Origin: Tetrapyrgos nigripes
Taxonomy: Eukaryota; Basidiomycota; Agaricomycetes; Agaricales; Campanellaceae
Assembly: GCA_013368315.1 (NCBI GenBank)
Contig: JAACJM010000056.1
Coordinates: 310,001 to 374,000, forward strand
DNA: 64,000 nt
Direction: 5' to 3'
A program made the translations under genes and the position numbers. Below the pieces are notes generated by a model. The model was not told where the DNA came from, ran no database searches, and worked only from the letters and a program-made list of their open reading frames with translations. Below, piece after piece: positions 33,757-45,521 of this stretch (within the stretch, counting starts at the first letter, position 1; each line of letters opens with the position of its first letter).

Positions 33757-34679
33757 CTAGCCCTGGGTGTCGTACTCTCCCTTCACTGCGAGTCTGCGCT
33801 TGGGTGATTGAAAAGGGTTGAAGGCATCATCAGCCTGTGAGTTTGAATTCGTGGTCAGATAATCTCTCATATACTGAAAGCTGGTGGTACACATGCAGCA
33901 ACAGAGCTTGTGCACAATTGGTACGTGATCTGTAGTCATATTTAGGACGTACTTCAGCAGGAATGTGTAAGAGAAGGGAATGCAAAACTTTGGTGTCAAG
34001 TTTGAACAGACGATTATGGAGTTCAAAGAGATCTGGGATACTCTTACACGGTACGCTGAGGATTTGGTTTCACCTCCTCTAAAATATGGAAGTCTTGACA
34101 TGATTGTGACGGGAGAAAAATACTCAAGTGGGCCATTGCGAACGCTGTAGAATTGTAGCCTACTTGCATCTAAAACTGTCCTTGTCAGCTGTATCGTCAT
34201 GTCCATCGTGAGGCCTAGGTTGAACAAAATAATTGCACGGGTTTGATGAAGGTGGACCCTTTGATAGTGACACCGAGATTATTTTTTGCCTACACGAGAA
34301 GACGACGTAAATACTGGAGTCATCTTCGATTGAGCGTGTATTTTCGCAAAAGAAATGCAAAGGTCATTAACATTAGTGATGTCTGATAAAATAGGCAGCG
34401 TACCTCTGTCAGCCTTTAGCGCTTTAGCTCCACGAAACTCGTTTCTACGCATTCTTTAAATTTGCAGTATTGATGAAGACCAAGAGAAACAAAGCGAAGA
34501 GGCTGCTGACGACGCGTCGATATCGCCTGAGCGTCTCCAAACCGCGCGTTTAGCCACTGTGTTGAGGCGAGCAGGAAAGTTTTCATATTGTGGAGAGGAG
34601 TCAGGATAGAAGGAGGATGTGAGAGACCGGGAGGAACCGCGTCGTCGGGATAGGCTTGTTTCTCTGCTTCTTCGTCCAT
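33757..34679 (-). CDS. Hypothetical protein, tentative multi-exon gene
   Basis: The ATG at 34679 begins an acidic N-terminus (MDEEAEKQAYPDDAVPPGLS) followed by a helical stretch TFLLASTQWLNARFGDAQAI. Downstream minus-strand frames (34360-34160 and 34227-33757) probably supply further exons and end in FNPFQSPKRRLAVKGEYDTQ, which looks like a true polar C-terminus. Exon borders could not be fixed, and a frame ending at 34416 would make the first exon complete alone. The gene starts 219 bp from the oppositely directed acetoacetyl-CoA synthetase ATG, so they may share a promoter region. No family is recognised; either several exons or a short one-exon gene is possible. Confidence 0.35.
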
Positions 34680-34898
34680 AGTGTTCGGCTCTGTTCGGCT
34701 TCAATCTACTCCTCCTCTCCATGGAGCGCAACGGCTCAACATTCTAGCTTCCCTGGCTCTTGAAGGAGGATTATTCCCAAATGGTCCAATCTGAATTCAG
34801 GAAAGGATCACCTGATAACGTCCGGAACCCCGCATCGTGTCAATGTCTCTCTGGTCCGGAGTACAAGAACATTTGCTGCAAGTAACGATAAACGCACC

Positions 34899-37727
34899 AT
34901 GACCTCGTATTTCGAACAATCTCATCTACTCTGGAAACATCCTCTTCCTCAGTTTACAAATGTGGAGCTCTTGCGACGGATGATAAACCGTACACACGGT
35001 TTAAACCTCAGTGCGTAGCGCCCATCTCTCCTGGCCTTAGACTAAGACATTGACCGACGTGTACAGAGGATTATCATGACTTGCATAAGTACTCTGTCAC
35101 CGACTACAACTTTTGGCTTGATTTATGGAAGTTCCTTCGCATCGTTTCGTCTGTTCCTCCTCAAGAGGTATGTCTTGGCTGGTATACTACCGTAAGGACG
35201 CGCAATGACCCTCTCTATTTCAGATCATGACGAAAGGAGACCTCCCAGAAATTCCCCACTGGTTTCCTGGTGCACGTCTAAACTACGCAGAAAACTTGCT
35301 TTGGAGGAACGATGACACAATCGCGTGCACTGTTGGGGATGAGCTCGGCAGGACTGTCCATTACACGTCCCGGGAGTTGAGGGAACGGGTTCGCAGTATG
35401 GCCGCTGCCATGAGGGCAAATGGTTTGACAGTTGGCGATAGGGTTGCCGGTATGTCCGGAACATCTACAAATGCATGTAATGTTATTCATGGTGCTCGTT
35501 CCAGGGATTGTAACGAACTCCATCCATGCGGTAACTATTGCACTCGCTACCGCCAGTGTTGGTGCGATATTCTCGAGTACTGCGACAGATATGGGCACCC
35601 AAGTTTGTAGTCGTCAGTCACAACGTTAACTCAAAACTTATTGAAATTTTATAGGGAATACTGGACAGGTACAGACAGATACAGCCAAAACTAGTCTTCG
35701 CAGAGACCGAAGTTTTCTACGCCGGAAAAACTATAGATCTTGTACCCAAAGTTACGGAAATCATCCAGGATCTGAGCAAAAGAGGTCTTCGTCGCGCTAT
35801 CCTCCTCCCAAGTGCAATATCCAAGAAAGAACTCAAGTCACTGAATCTTTCGAATGCGTATGTCTGCGATCACGTCTTGTTTCTGACTATCGGCTTATAT
35901 TCTTCTTCCTCTCGTCAAGCCTCACACTGTCTGAGTTTCTCGCTATGGATGACTTTAGTCCGCTTAAATTCGAGCAGCTGCCTTTCAATCAACCGTTGTT
36001 CATTCTCTACAGCTCAGGAACCTCTGGTCCTCCGAAGTGCATAGTCCACTCTGCAGGGGTAAGCCCTTGCTCAATTTTCTCACATCGGTGACTTAAGGGC
36101 TGAGTATCATGCATAGGGTGTCTTGATGCAAACTAAGAAAGATCTCGTATGCGGTACGGATTTAAGAGAAGGAGATACGTATTTCCAGTACACAACGGTT
36201 CGTTTCTCCTTTCTTTCAGAACGATGATTCTTCCTTAACATGATTACACGTACAGACTGGTTGGATGATGTGGACATTTATGCTCGCTGGCTTGTCTGCA
36301 GGAGCTAGGCTAATTCTATATGACGGATCACCCTTCCATCCTGATATCAAGACATACCTCAAGTTCATTGGAGACCAAAAGTGAGAGAGTGACTGCTTTT
36401 GGATGTTCCTGCGTTAATCGCATTTTCTCAACATTAATCAGCATCTCGCTCCTCGGAACAAGTCCACGATTTTTGGCTGAAGTTCAAGGACGTGGTATCG
36501 ATCCCTGTAGGTTGGTACTTCCTTATTCGCCATTCTCGTCTTAAACATGTATGTTCCTCCCCACCTACAGTAGAAATCGCATCATTCGAAGCTCTAAGAA
36601 CAATGGCTGTCACAGGCGCGGTCTTGACCCCTCCAGTTTTCGAATGGGCTTTCAAGGCATTCGGTGGTAATATCCATTTAGTATCGACTTCGGGTGGGAC
36701 AGATATTTGTTGTGCTTGTGAGTCATTGACCTTGTCTGAACAAGTTGACTGTCAATTCTGACACTGATTGTTGGTTCACAGTGGTCACTGCGGCCGTCAG
36801 TTTACCTGTATATGTCGGAGGTGTGCACTAGTCTATCATATATCGAGCTCGTAGAGCTCATGCCGCTACAGAAATCCAACACAAATCACTGGGTATGGCC
36901 GTCGAAGTTTTTGATCCTACAGGCAAGAATATTGAACATACTGGTGAACCTGGGGAACTGGTCTGTACCAGACCTCATCCATCGCTACCAGTGCGTTTCT
37001 GGGGAGACACACCTGATGGAAAGAAGTTGAGGGAGACGTACTTCAGTTTCTATCCTGGTGAGATTTTTGCGGCTTTTCTTGGAGTTCTGGTTCCCAATTA
37101 ACCCAGTGTGATTCCCTTGTAGGTATCTGGCGTCAAGGAGACTTCATGGTCGTCAATCCTTCAACGAAAGGGATCATGATTTTGGGTAGAAGGTTTGCCT
37201 GCTTTAATTCTTTCTGTCAAATCATTTGCTCACATCTCTTCATCTTTTCTCCAGCGACGGTGTCCTAAACCCCAGTGGAGTCCGGTTCGGCTCTGGCGAA
37301 ATCTACACCATCCTAGAACAATTCTCTGACCGTATAGATGATTCACTCTGTATCGGCCAACGTCGACCCAATTTGGACAAGGACGAACGCGTTCTGTTGT
37401 TCGTGAAGATGCGAGAGACGTACAAGTTGGATGAGGCGTTGAAGAATCGGATTAAAGAGGCTATAAGGAAAGCGTTGAGCGCCAGACATGTTCCGTCGTT
37501 TATCTTTGAGGTTGAGGATATACCGGTACGTCCTTCCATGTTCTGCTACTCCCTTGCTGATCATTGTGCAGTATACGGTCAACGGCAAGAAGATCGAAAT
37601 TGCAGTGAAGCAAATCGTATCCGGGTCAAATTTGACACCTAGCGGGACCGTGGCGAATCCGGACTCGTTGAAGCTTTACTACAAGTACAGGGATATAGAG
37701 TCATTTGCCGTGCGGGCAAAGCTGTAA
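34899..37727 (+). CDS. Acetoacetyl-CoA synthetase
   Basis: An ATP-dependent acyl-adenylate-forming enzyme that activates acetoacetate to acetoacetyl-CoA in the cytosol, feeding sterol and lipid synthesis or ketone-body use. The ATG at 34899 is the first after an in-frame stop, followed by the typical N-terminus [20 protein letters not shown] and [20 protein letters not shown]. Family motifs in order are [48 protein letters not shown], the AMP-binding loop [107 protein letters not shown], and the C-terminal catalytic-Lys motif [19 protein letters not shown]. About 12 short introns; assembled length is close to the usual 670 residues. The final exon ends at 37727. All key motifs are present. 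It neighbours invertase and GMC genes, which do not form an obvious pathway with it. Confidence 0.92.
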
Positions 37728-37843
37728 TGGGCTTGGTATTAGAGTGCAAGATAGAAGAATGACAAGATTGTATTACTTGATTGGTATATTAAAATTCATT
37801 ACCATCTCGACTAAACTGACGATTTCACGAACATCGACCAATT

Positions 37844-39524
37844 TCATGCCCAAACGCTCTCCACAGCATACACGACTGCCTTAACGGCTGCTCCCTGAGG
37901 CACATCTCCCGTAGCAATGGTAAAGTGACTCAACGGCTCGGCTGGGAAGAACGTGGTCGTACCACTAAACGTCGCCCTATCCAAGAACACCTCAAATATG
38001 GACCTATCGATCAACCCAGATATCGACCAAGTCCCACTAGGATCCAGTATCTGTGAGACGGAGAACTTGTCTGTGAAATAAGGGTTGTCAAACCCATTCG
38101 TCTTGCCACGGTCCAAAAAGAAGGGGTTATCGGCACCGAATTGATACCCTCCCGAAAGGCTCTCGCCTGAAGTCGGGCTCGAGAACGTAAAGTTTAGGAA
38201 ACTCGTCGTTGGAATGGATGAGATGTGTAGGAGACCGGTGACATTTGCTTCAAAATAGATAGCGTTGGAAGAGACGTTGCTGTAATCGACAGCAAGGGAG
38301 GTGTTGAGAAGGGCGTCGTGTGAAGCGAGTTGGGGTCCAAGGATGGGGGATAGGTTGTATGGCTCAGACACGAGGTCCCAGCCGAGTCGAGTGACGTTGG
38401 TCAGGAAATTACGACATGGGAGGCTCATAGCTGACCGCCAGCCTTCAGAGGCTGTAGGCGCGACTTGGGTATATTGCCAGTTGGAGGCCCAGGCGATGGA
38501 AACAGCTTCACCTGAAGGAACTCCGTAGAAGAACTGACCAGCGTAGTTGTCTTTGGCGAAATCGGCGATGCGGGCAGCGTTGTCGACAGGAGTGAAGTGA
38601 GTACCGTTGAAGTACCCAGGGAAATACTCGGTGATGGAACCGCCGAGAGGAGCTCCTGGGTTGATGGAGATGGTGAGGAGGTACATTGTCTCGTCTGTGC
38701 CATTGACAGGTATCTCGACAAGGTTGGGACATTCGTATTGGAGACCGAGTAGTCCATGGTGGGAGAAGTTGGAGGCATGAGTCCAAGTCTTCAGATCAGG
38801 AGAAGTGTAAATCCCAATAGCGAAATCCTGGGAGAAGGCGATGACCATCACCCAGTGGTCCTCGTACCAGATAACCTTCGGATCACGGAACTGGGTCGAA
38901 GTGCTGTCTATGACAGGGTTTCCTTCATACGCGGTGAAGGTATAGCCGCCATCGCGAGAATAAGAGAGTCCTTGGATCTGTTTGGTAGGTGTGTTCAAGG
39001 TGTACATCGCTACGACTCCGTTGGTCTGATTGGGGAAGAAGCCCGAGGTGTTGTTGGCATCCACTACTGCAGATCCAGAGAACACTTGTGAAGTATTGTC
39101 GGGAGGGAAGATGGCAATGGGTTGATTTGTCCAGTGGTATAGATCCTTGCTTGTTGTGTGCCCCCAGTGTTGATTACCAGCGACTATACCAAGCGGGTTG
39201 TCTTAAGATTTACCAAACCGTCAGTTTAGTGTCGTGAATAGGGCCATGGAAAATGACTCACACTGGTAATATAGATGCCAGGTACCGTTCGCGTCCAGGA
39301 AACACCCATTAGGATCATTCATAAAGAACTAGAACAAACCATTAGCTTGGGGTTTCCAGCACCAATAAGCCGCAACGACGCACCTGAGGTGGCGAAAAAT
39401 GAACCTGAGGCCTGAGAGGACCACTATAATCTCCTGAAATGACGTCTGTTGACACAGTCGAGCTCTGGGAGACAACGGTGCCGATAAGAACCCCGACCGT
39501 CGCTAGAGCACGATATGTCTTCAT
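37844..39524 (-). CDS. Secreted GH32 invertase / beta-fructofuranosidase
   Basis: A glycoside hydrolase family 32 enzyme that hydrolyses sucrose and possibly fructans outside the cell. The ATG at 39524 begins a signal peptide ([19 protein letters not shown]). The first catalytic motif is MNDPNG (nucleophile Asp), assembled at the second exon (about 39270-39330) as [19 protein letters not shown]. The transition-state-stabilising RDPKVIW follows and ECPNLVEIP holds the acid/base Glu. The C-terminal beta-sandwich has [18 protein letters not shown] and ends in VESVWA. About 520 residues in three to four exons; many N-glycosylation sequons. Fructan hydrolase (exo-inulinase) activity is a possible alternative because motif reading alone does not separate them. 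Many ectomycorrhizal fungi lack invertase, so its presence points to direct access to plant sucrose or saprotrophy (inference). A TATA-like TATTTAAG lies about 60 bp upstream. Confidence 0.92.
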
Positions 39525-40848
39525 GGAGGATGAGCGAGAGGGAATCGAGGATTAACCTGGATTAACTTGGGATCAAGGCGACTTAAATATCCGCATAATG
39601 ATGCAGCCGACCAGAAAGATTAAACCAAAATGCAAATTTGAGGGGAACATCAAATCTGCGAAACGGAACATGACGATACGCGTACGCTGGCTGAATACTA
39701 GATGACTGCCAAAGCTTACCGGCCCGAATAACGATGTAAGATGCAAGGGGCTTTCAAAAGCTTTCAAACCGTCCAGCTTCACCAGTGACCGAGGAGACTG
39801 AAAAGCCAGAAGGACAAGGAACGGAACCTACCAGGAACCATCGCAGAAAGCGGAGTAAGATGACGCGGACGGTTTGTCGTATTTATGAGTTCAATTTCTC
39901 TTCATAAACCCACTGGAGAATGGCCTCGTTCCGAGGCTCTGACCTTGCTTGAGTCAGCACAGCATGGCGCATTGGCGCCAAGAAAGCGGAAGGGCGCACA
40001 TGCGGCAGCATCCGCTACCTTGGTTGCTCTCGTCAGTGGAGAACCCCTCAGGCTGGAGAATTTGTAAGGAAGAAGCAGCGCCAGTGCATCCCTACAGAAG
40101 AAGCAAATTTTACTAAGAGGTTGAAGTCAACAGGCCCATGCCTCCTTCTGCACACCTTCACTTATACTCCTTTGAGTCCATATTTTTCCCTGTTTTATGC
40201 TGTTTACCAGTTAGGTTCATTACCTTAGTCTATTTTTTAGGCGGATGAATATCATTTTGTAAACATTGTAAACAATGAGGCAGAAGAGGGAAAGTCACTG
40301 GCGCCGCGGCTGTAAGTACGTCTACAAAATTCATTTTGACTACTGTAATATCTTTTTTATTCTTTCTTCTGGAGGGGTTGTATCATGCTATATCTACATA
40401 CTACCATGCTCTGTTTAGCACCGTTTTTCGTTACTTCTTTATTGACGCTACTCCTGACCAAGCCCTGCTGTCGCAGGTGTAGCTGCCAACGGCAGCGCTT
40501 CGAGACGGACCACGGAAAAGAGATTACGAGACGAAAAAGGTCGAAAAGTGTCTCAATTAAGGGGGTAGGAGGACCTTGACAAGCAAGGTAATCTACCGCT
40601 CCGTGCGCAGGACCCCAGGGTTGTCTATTCCATTTCTCTACGTCTCCGTGGCTATCATACCCCATCTTTTTATCCTTTAATCTGTCGTGTTGTTTCTTTC
40701 TCTCCTCGTCTTATTGGTGTAGTACTACTAGCGTTTCATAAATTGTAGAGAGTATAAGTAGCCAGTTCACAATAGTAATATGTTACAAAGACAAACGAGA
40801 GCTAATAATCACGCAACGCAAAAGTGCCCAATAATCCTGAAATCCAAT
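39525..40848. other. Intergenic region, no supported gene
   Basis: 1.3 kb between the invertase start and the SDR stop. Only short frames are seen. One at 40385-40579 (plus, 64 codons) has a hydrophobic leader and a Cys/Arg-rich end (KPCCRRCSCQRQRF) and could be a small secreted peptide, but nothing else supports it. A small symmetric motif TTGTAAACATTGTAAACAAT is at 40256-40275. The first 100 bp hold the invertase promoter. Confidence 0.5.
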
Positions 40849-42251
40849 TTATGACTGCCAAATTGTTTGCACCTGCTCGAGCAGAACCTCACGTTGCATG
40901 TAGCCTGCAGCAGCGACTCCCGCAAAAATGGCCCAAGTCAGAGGTTTCCTAAGAATGTGTATCACATCGCCAACGACACGTCCATAATGTGCTGCACCCG
41001 TGGCACCCCTGCGAAAAGATGTAAGTGTTGCGAAGGAGGGATCGAGAAACGAGCCGACGAACCTCAAAAGAGCATTCGCTCTCGCATCAATCATCCCATA
41101 GACACCTAGCTTGAACTCTTCTTTTGGAACTTGGAACGCAGGGCCATCATCCAGCAGACAAAAGGCTCGTCCACTAGTTTCAGGGTCGGGATTGGTAGCA
41201 GTGTAGAAAATTACTGAAGCAATCCGAGGGACGGGTACGAGGGGAACGCCTGCGAGGAAGAGTTTGGCGGGTATTGGAACGATGCCGGTGTCTGTGTATT
41301 TTGAAGTATGAGTATGAGGTCGGCATCACTGAAAACGACTAACCAGCAAAGAATGGGCAAACAACATTAATTCTCATATTCTTCAACGCAAAGACTGGGT
41401 CAAGAGAGCGCACGACTCCTAGAACGCCGTGCTTGCTGGCAGCGTATACCGGAGCCGTGGGGATGGCCACCCAAGATGCTGTTTTGTGGAGTCAGAAAGC
41501 CTTGGGTGCGACAGGACTGAAGCTCACCCATGGAGCCTAACATTACGACAGATTTGAGAGATGTTCCTTCGGGTTCACGATTGACGAGAAGATAGTGTTG
41601 TGCAAGATGGACAGCTGCGAGACAATGTTAGTGTCATCACTCGGTCTACTACAGGCATACGCACTGTACATTGCTCCAACTAGGTTGACCTCCAAAGTCT
41701 TCAAGTTTGGCTTCGAGGGCTTCCCGTGAGTGTCCAAGCCGACATTTAGAAACCTCCCAACTTCTGAGATACCTGCATTAGCAACCTGGTTGATATCTGA
41801 GTACGCGGAAAATATGAACAAGGAATGAGCAGTACATACCACAATATCCACGCATCCAAATTTCTCAATGGCGAAATCAAACAGCGCAACAAGGTCTTCC
41901 CAATTCGTCACGTCGCATTTACGAACAAAGGCTTTCTTGCTATCCGAGACGAGTCAGCGGCATATAACGACTTGTTCTGAGGAAACTAACCCAGAAATAA
42001 CCTGCACTTCCTTTGCAGTCTTTTCTGCGCCTGAAATGTCCAAGTCACCGATGATGATCTTCGAACTGCGAAGAAGAGGAAAGGCTTCAGCATCGAAAAC
42101 CACGTCAAAGTTCGACCAAAACGCACCCGGCTTGCGCAAAACGTATCGCAGTCTCCTTTCCAATACCGTTTGCAGCGCCAGTTATCAACACTACCTTGTC
42201 TTCAGCTCTGTCTGAGTGTTTGAGGAGATCTTCATCCGGAATCCGAGACAT
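40849..42251 (-). CDS. Short-chain dehydrogenase/reductase with C-terminal hydrophobic tail
   Basis: A classical SDR that oxidises or reduces a hydroxyl/keto group using NAD(P). The ATG at 42251 gives MSRIPDEDLLKHSDRAEDKV. The cofactor motif is LITGAANGIGKETAIRFAQA (TGxxxGxG). The acidic IIIGDLDISGAEKTAKEVQ fits NAD preference, because Asp follows the second strand. DVTNWEDLV comes next, then NAG assembled by splicing as VVANAGISEVGRF (intron 41785-41845 region). The active-site YxxxK is APVYAASKHGV with the catalytic Ser region VVMLGSMASW upstream. The C-terminal 70 residues are not part of the core fold; they end with PLTWAIFAGVAAAGYMQRE, a likely membrane anchor. Closest in style to 15-hydroxyprostaglandin-dehydrogenase-like fungal SDRs. 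Substrate unknown. About six introns. No defect seen. Confidence 0.85.
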
Positions 42252-42406
42252 GGTTGCTTCAGAAAGGAATCTTGCAGTGGGTAGATGCAAGGGCTGAGAC
42301 CTGGTCTTGTGAATAAGGACCGGCTACTTGAAACACTGAATGAATTATGTATTGCAGGCTTTCAGCTGGTTTTCCACATCGGGTACAGTCAATCCTGTCG
42401 GTCATA

Positions 42407-42526
42407 CACGCCGAAAGGACAAAAATATCCGCTCGACGGATAGATGACTGATATAAGATGTTTCTGTACAAAAATGTGTTTCTGTATGCCTTTCTGCCGA
42501 GCGGATATTTTTGTATTTTCGGCGTG
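42407..42526. mobile_element. 120-bp MITE flanked by TA, Tc1/mariner-like
   Basis: The left end CACGCCGAAAGGACAAAAAT and the right end, reverse-complemented CACGCCGAAAATACAAAAAT, form an imperfect inverted repeat of about 33 bp that continues as ATCCGCTCGRC on both sides. TA dinucleotides flank the element (42405-42406 and 42527-42528). The middle is too short to code. It lies 155 bp upstream of the SDR start and just left of the tandem duplication. Confidence 0.75.
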
Positions 42527-42830
42527 TATATATGGGCTGTTGGGGAGCAGTGAAGTAAGCTAGGAAGTCGATAGTTTACTCAAGTGGTGAACGCCGACGA
42601 AGTGCAAACCATATCCACGCACTATTTATAGGTAGGAGAAATACAAGTACAGAGCATACTTATTGAACTCGTAAGGTACAAATAAATCAACGAAAAATAT
42701 CACTTCAAACTGGCACAAAATCCAAATGGCAAGGAAGAGAAACACGAGAAATGATCCTGAAGCTACACATATAGTCAATACGAGATGTAAGGAAGTATGA
42801 GCGTACAGTATACTTAGGCGTGAGCAGCCA

Positions 42831-43908
42831 TCAATTTCCCCGCATTCTCTTTCTCGGACTCGTTGATTCCCCTAGACGCCGTTTGGGTGTGGACGAAGTG
42901 GGTTCAGATACAACCACAGGAGGAATCAATGTCCAGATTTGGACGATATGCGTAACGAAGGTGTAAGGCTGGTTCTTGAAATGCCAGCGAGTAATGGAAA
43001 AATAACACGAAACGGTGGCCCCTCTGAGTTTCTGACAGTACATATCTGGAGGGATGGGTTGGTCATCCTCGTCATAGGCTTCCAGCAAACGCGGTTTGTA
43101 TCCAAACTGCCTGTCCCTCATATACTCGGTCCTGTGAAGGTTGGCCGTTTGGGTAATGCAAGGCCAATTCTCAAGGGTCCAGTTTCTTTCGAGTCGAGCC
43201 CATTTTTCTTCTGGAGATTTAACTGTGTTAGAAGCTCAATGATGTGCAAGATAATTGAGCACTCACCGGCAGCATTGCGATTATCCCCCTCACGAAGTAT
43301 CCTCTGATTCGACTCGTCGTCGTCCTCAATCTTCCTAGGGCAGCGCTGTGGAGATTATTAGATTAAAGTGACCCCGTCTCAAAAAGAAGCGGTTACATCG
43401 AATACCCGATGCTTGAGCTTGAGGTATTGCTCTGGTGTGTACTTTTGTTGCTTGATCAAAGGATGGCCGACGGCGGTGTACGGGCTCTTGTCGAAGTTTT
43501 GAACTTCCTTGGCGCCTTCGAGAGCATCGTCGAAAAGTTTACCCAGACGCCTGTCCCTAGGCCGCACAAATGAAGCTGATCCTTCATGTTTCCAGAATTC
43601 TTTCTCGAGTTTATCGTTCCAACGACCATCCGCGTAGAGCCAAAAGTCATTTGGGGATATTTCGGCGACGGTCCAGAAGACAGCCGGCTCAGAAGTGTTG
43701 TCCTTCTTAACAAGGAGGCTCCTTCCATCACGCTCCGGGACTTCCTGCTATTTGAGGCCTTTGAGCACGTCAGGATGACCAATGAAGTTAGACTCCTTTG
43801 CGGCGCGATCAACGAGACCGTCGATGATCTAGAGAAAGAGAACAGATCAGCAACCCCGGAAGCTGAAGAGAGGTGAACAAGCAGCACCTTATTCAGGCTT
43901 TCGGTCAT
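42831..43908 (-). CDS. Unknown conserved protein, tandem copy 1
   Basis: Five exons code about 280 residues. The ATG at 43908 opens a tiny exon (MTESLNK), followed after an intron by the exon containing GHPDVLKGLKWQEVLERDGR-type sequence, with the copy-1 version of AVFWTVAEISPNDFWLYADG, then FWKHEGSASFVRPRDRRLGK and a YTPEQYLKLKHRVFDV end. Two short exons give PEEKWARLERNWTLENWPCI, and a last one has QFGYKPRLLEAYDEDDQPIP and KLRGATVSCYFSITRWHFKN. It ends in a basic tail (RRLGESTSPRKRMRGN) that could be a nuclear localisation signal. No domain family is recognised; it is rich in Trp and charged residues. The copy at 45759-46821 is very similar and both seem intact. Possible role unknown. Confidence 0.65.
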
Positions 43909-44032
43909 GGTTCATTATCGTCGTCGATGGACGTTGCGGAGAAGGAATTGACAACAGATGAGCGTGACTCTGACACGAACTCACGACGATTATCATTGAG
44001 ACAGCCGCAATTATTCCATTTTCAGCCTCTAC

Positions 44033-44170
44033 TCACTGGGGACATGAGGCCGTTTTTGGGCCGTTTGCACACTCTGTGAGATGATTGCACATCCTTTGTA
44101 AATCGATAATTTCGACAACCGATTCACAAGTTTGTTACACAGTGTGTAAACGGCCTCATGTCTGCAGTGA
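44033..44170. mobile_element. 138-bp MITE present only in tandem unit 1
   Basis: The left end TCACTGGGGACATGAGGCCG and right end, reverse-complemented TCACTGCAGACATGAGGCCG, are near-perfect inverted repeats; inner parts (TTTGCACACTCTGTG / CACAGTGTGTAAA) also pair. Unit 2 reads straight from TTCCATTTTCA to AAGTAAGTATGCC at the matching place (about 46935-46950), so the element arrived after the duplication or was lost from unit 2. The target duplication is unclear. It does not code. Confidence 0.75.
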
Positions 44171-44929
44171 CTGTTTAAGTATGCCCCAGACTTCATGACA
44201 GGCCACGGCGTGTGTCAAGGCGAGTGTCCACTGTCAAGGCGACTCGTGTCAAGGCGAGTTTTACGACTCCGAGTATCTTTTTCTGTCAACACGGCAGACT
44301 CGGCACCAAGCACTTCCTCTTCATCGAGCAACGGATCAGTGCCCAGTCCATGGCCGACATCTACCTCTTCAGCAATAATTCGATCGCTTTTGGGGTAATG
44401 AGATGAGGACTCGTACCTGCCGCTGTATATGTATTGTCATCCTCAAGTACGCGTCCTGCACATTTGGGTAATGTGAAGAAGCGCATGACAAGTTCTGAGA
44501 ACGCTATTTCAACCAAAGCAGTCTAGAACATCTAGGAGAGGCTGGAGCCGGAGGTTGTCCTGGTTAAAAATGAGGTTTTGCAAAATTCTCACGTCCAACC
44601 ACAGTAAAACCAGCTCCAACTACTTCGCGAACAACTTCTCTAGTATGCTGATCATCTCGTGGAGCATGGGAGTATCGTCGTCAATGCTGTAAGAGGTACC
44701 GGTGATCACAACTTGAAGCAAGATTTTGGATGACGCGTCCCAGTCCGTCCGACTCCGAGGTCAATTCACGGTCCTTACTACTGCAAATGGAGAAGAATCC
44801 TGTTCAGAGGACCCTGTGCGCGGGTAAGCCGGCTACTTCACATGCACCCACAACCTTCCTAGGCCTTCAAAGAAACATGCCAGGTGTATCTAACCACTTT
44901 AACCCCGAGACCACCTTTTCCTCACTATC

Positions 44930-45521
44930 ATGTCTACTGACGCATCTGTGCAATCTTTTGACTACATAGTCATCGGTGCCAGGACTGCAGGACTAGTGGT
45001 TGCGTCTCGTTTATCTGAAGATGTCAAAACGACTGTTTGTATCTTGGAAGTTGGCCAGAATCTCGTTGAAACTCCTGAAATGTACATACCTGGTTCGTCA
45101 GCGACTTTTTGCAGCGGATAATATATAGTTGCTGAATACACTACAGGTTTAAGGACCATAATGCAAGCATGAATGACAGAGTTGAACGGTTTAACACTGT
45201 TCCTCAACCTGGAATCAAGAATCGCTCAATCTATCACCAGAGGTGGAATTTTGATTGAACATATTTTCAACCTCTTCTGGCTTTTTTACAGGGGCAAGAC
45301 AGTGGAGGGAACCAGCTCGGTGAATCAACCGCGCTTCATAGTCTTCTGAGCGGCCGAGCTAAATTTTCACAGATTAACTCTTTGCTTCTAGGACGGTTTG
45401 TACAGAATGCCCTTCCTTCTAGACCGACGATTTGAGCAATGATAGAGGGCATGCTGACGATTACGATGGTGAGATGTTGGCAACAGGAGAAATCGACGTT
45501 TCGCGCTCAACCACATCTTGA
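44930..45521 (+). pseudogene. Truncated GMC oxidoreductase pseudogene (unit 1)
   Basis: The ATG and first exon are kept ([20 protein letters not shown]), but the FAD-binding glycine motif reads GARTAG where unit 2 has GAGTAG. The second exon has lost bases near 45150 (AAGGACCATAAT for AAGGACCCGTAAT), shifting frame. About 12 bases are missing near 45420. The gene stops abruptly at the duplication junction at 45521, with the whole catalytic half absent. No GMC enzyme can be made from this copy. Confidence 0.85.

Larger units (their letters stand above)
42582..45521. repeat. Tandem duplication, unit 1
   Basis: This unit begins CAAGTGGTGAACGCCGACGA and runs to CCACATCTTGA, where unit 2 begins with CAAGTGAACGCTGACGA. 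It holds one complete unknown gene (-) and a truncated GMC gene (+). The match to unit 2 is high throughout apart from small indels and one 138-bp inserted element (44033-44170). The sharp change at 45521 is the duplication junction. Confidence 0.85.

Noticed and set aside
39885..40067. 60-codon plus-strand frame upstream of the invertase
   Set aside because: Low complexity (Ala/Arg/Lys), no signal peptide or homology cue, and a length expected by chance.
40385..40579. Small Cys/Arg-rich secreted-peptide candidate
   Set aside because: Its hydrophobic leader is suggestive, but there is no second line of evidence and the opposite strand is also open across the region.
30885..42251. A single biosynthetic gene cluster joining GMC oxidoreductase, acetoacetyl-CoA synthetase, invertase and SDR
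   Set aside because: Products act in different compartments and pathways (two are secreted), and no polyketide, terpene or peptide synthase is present.
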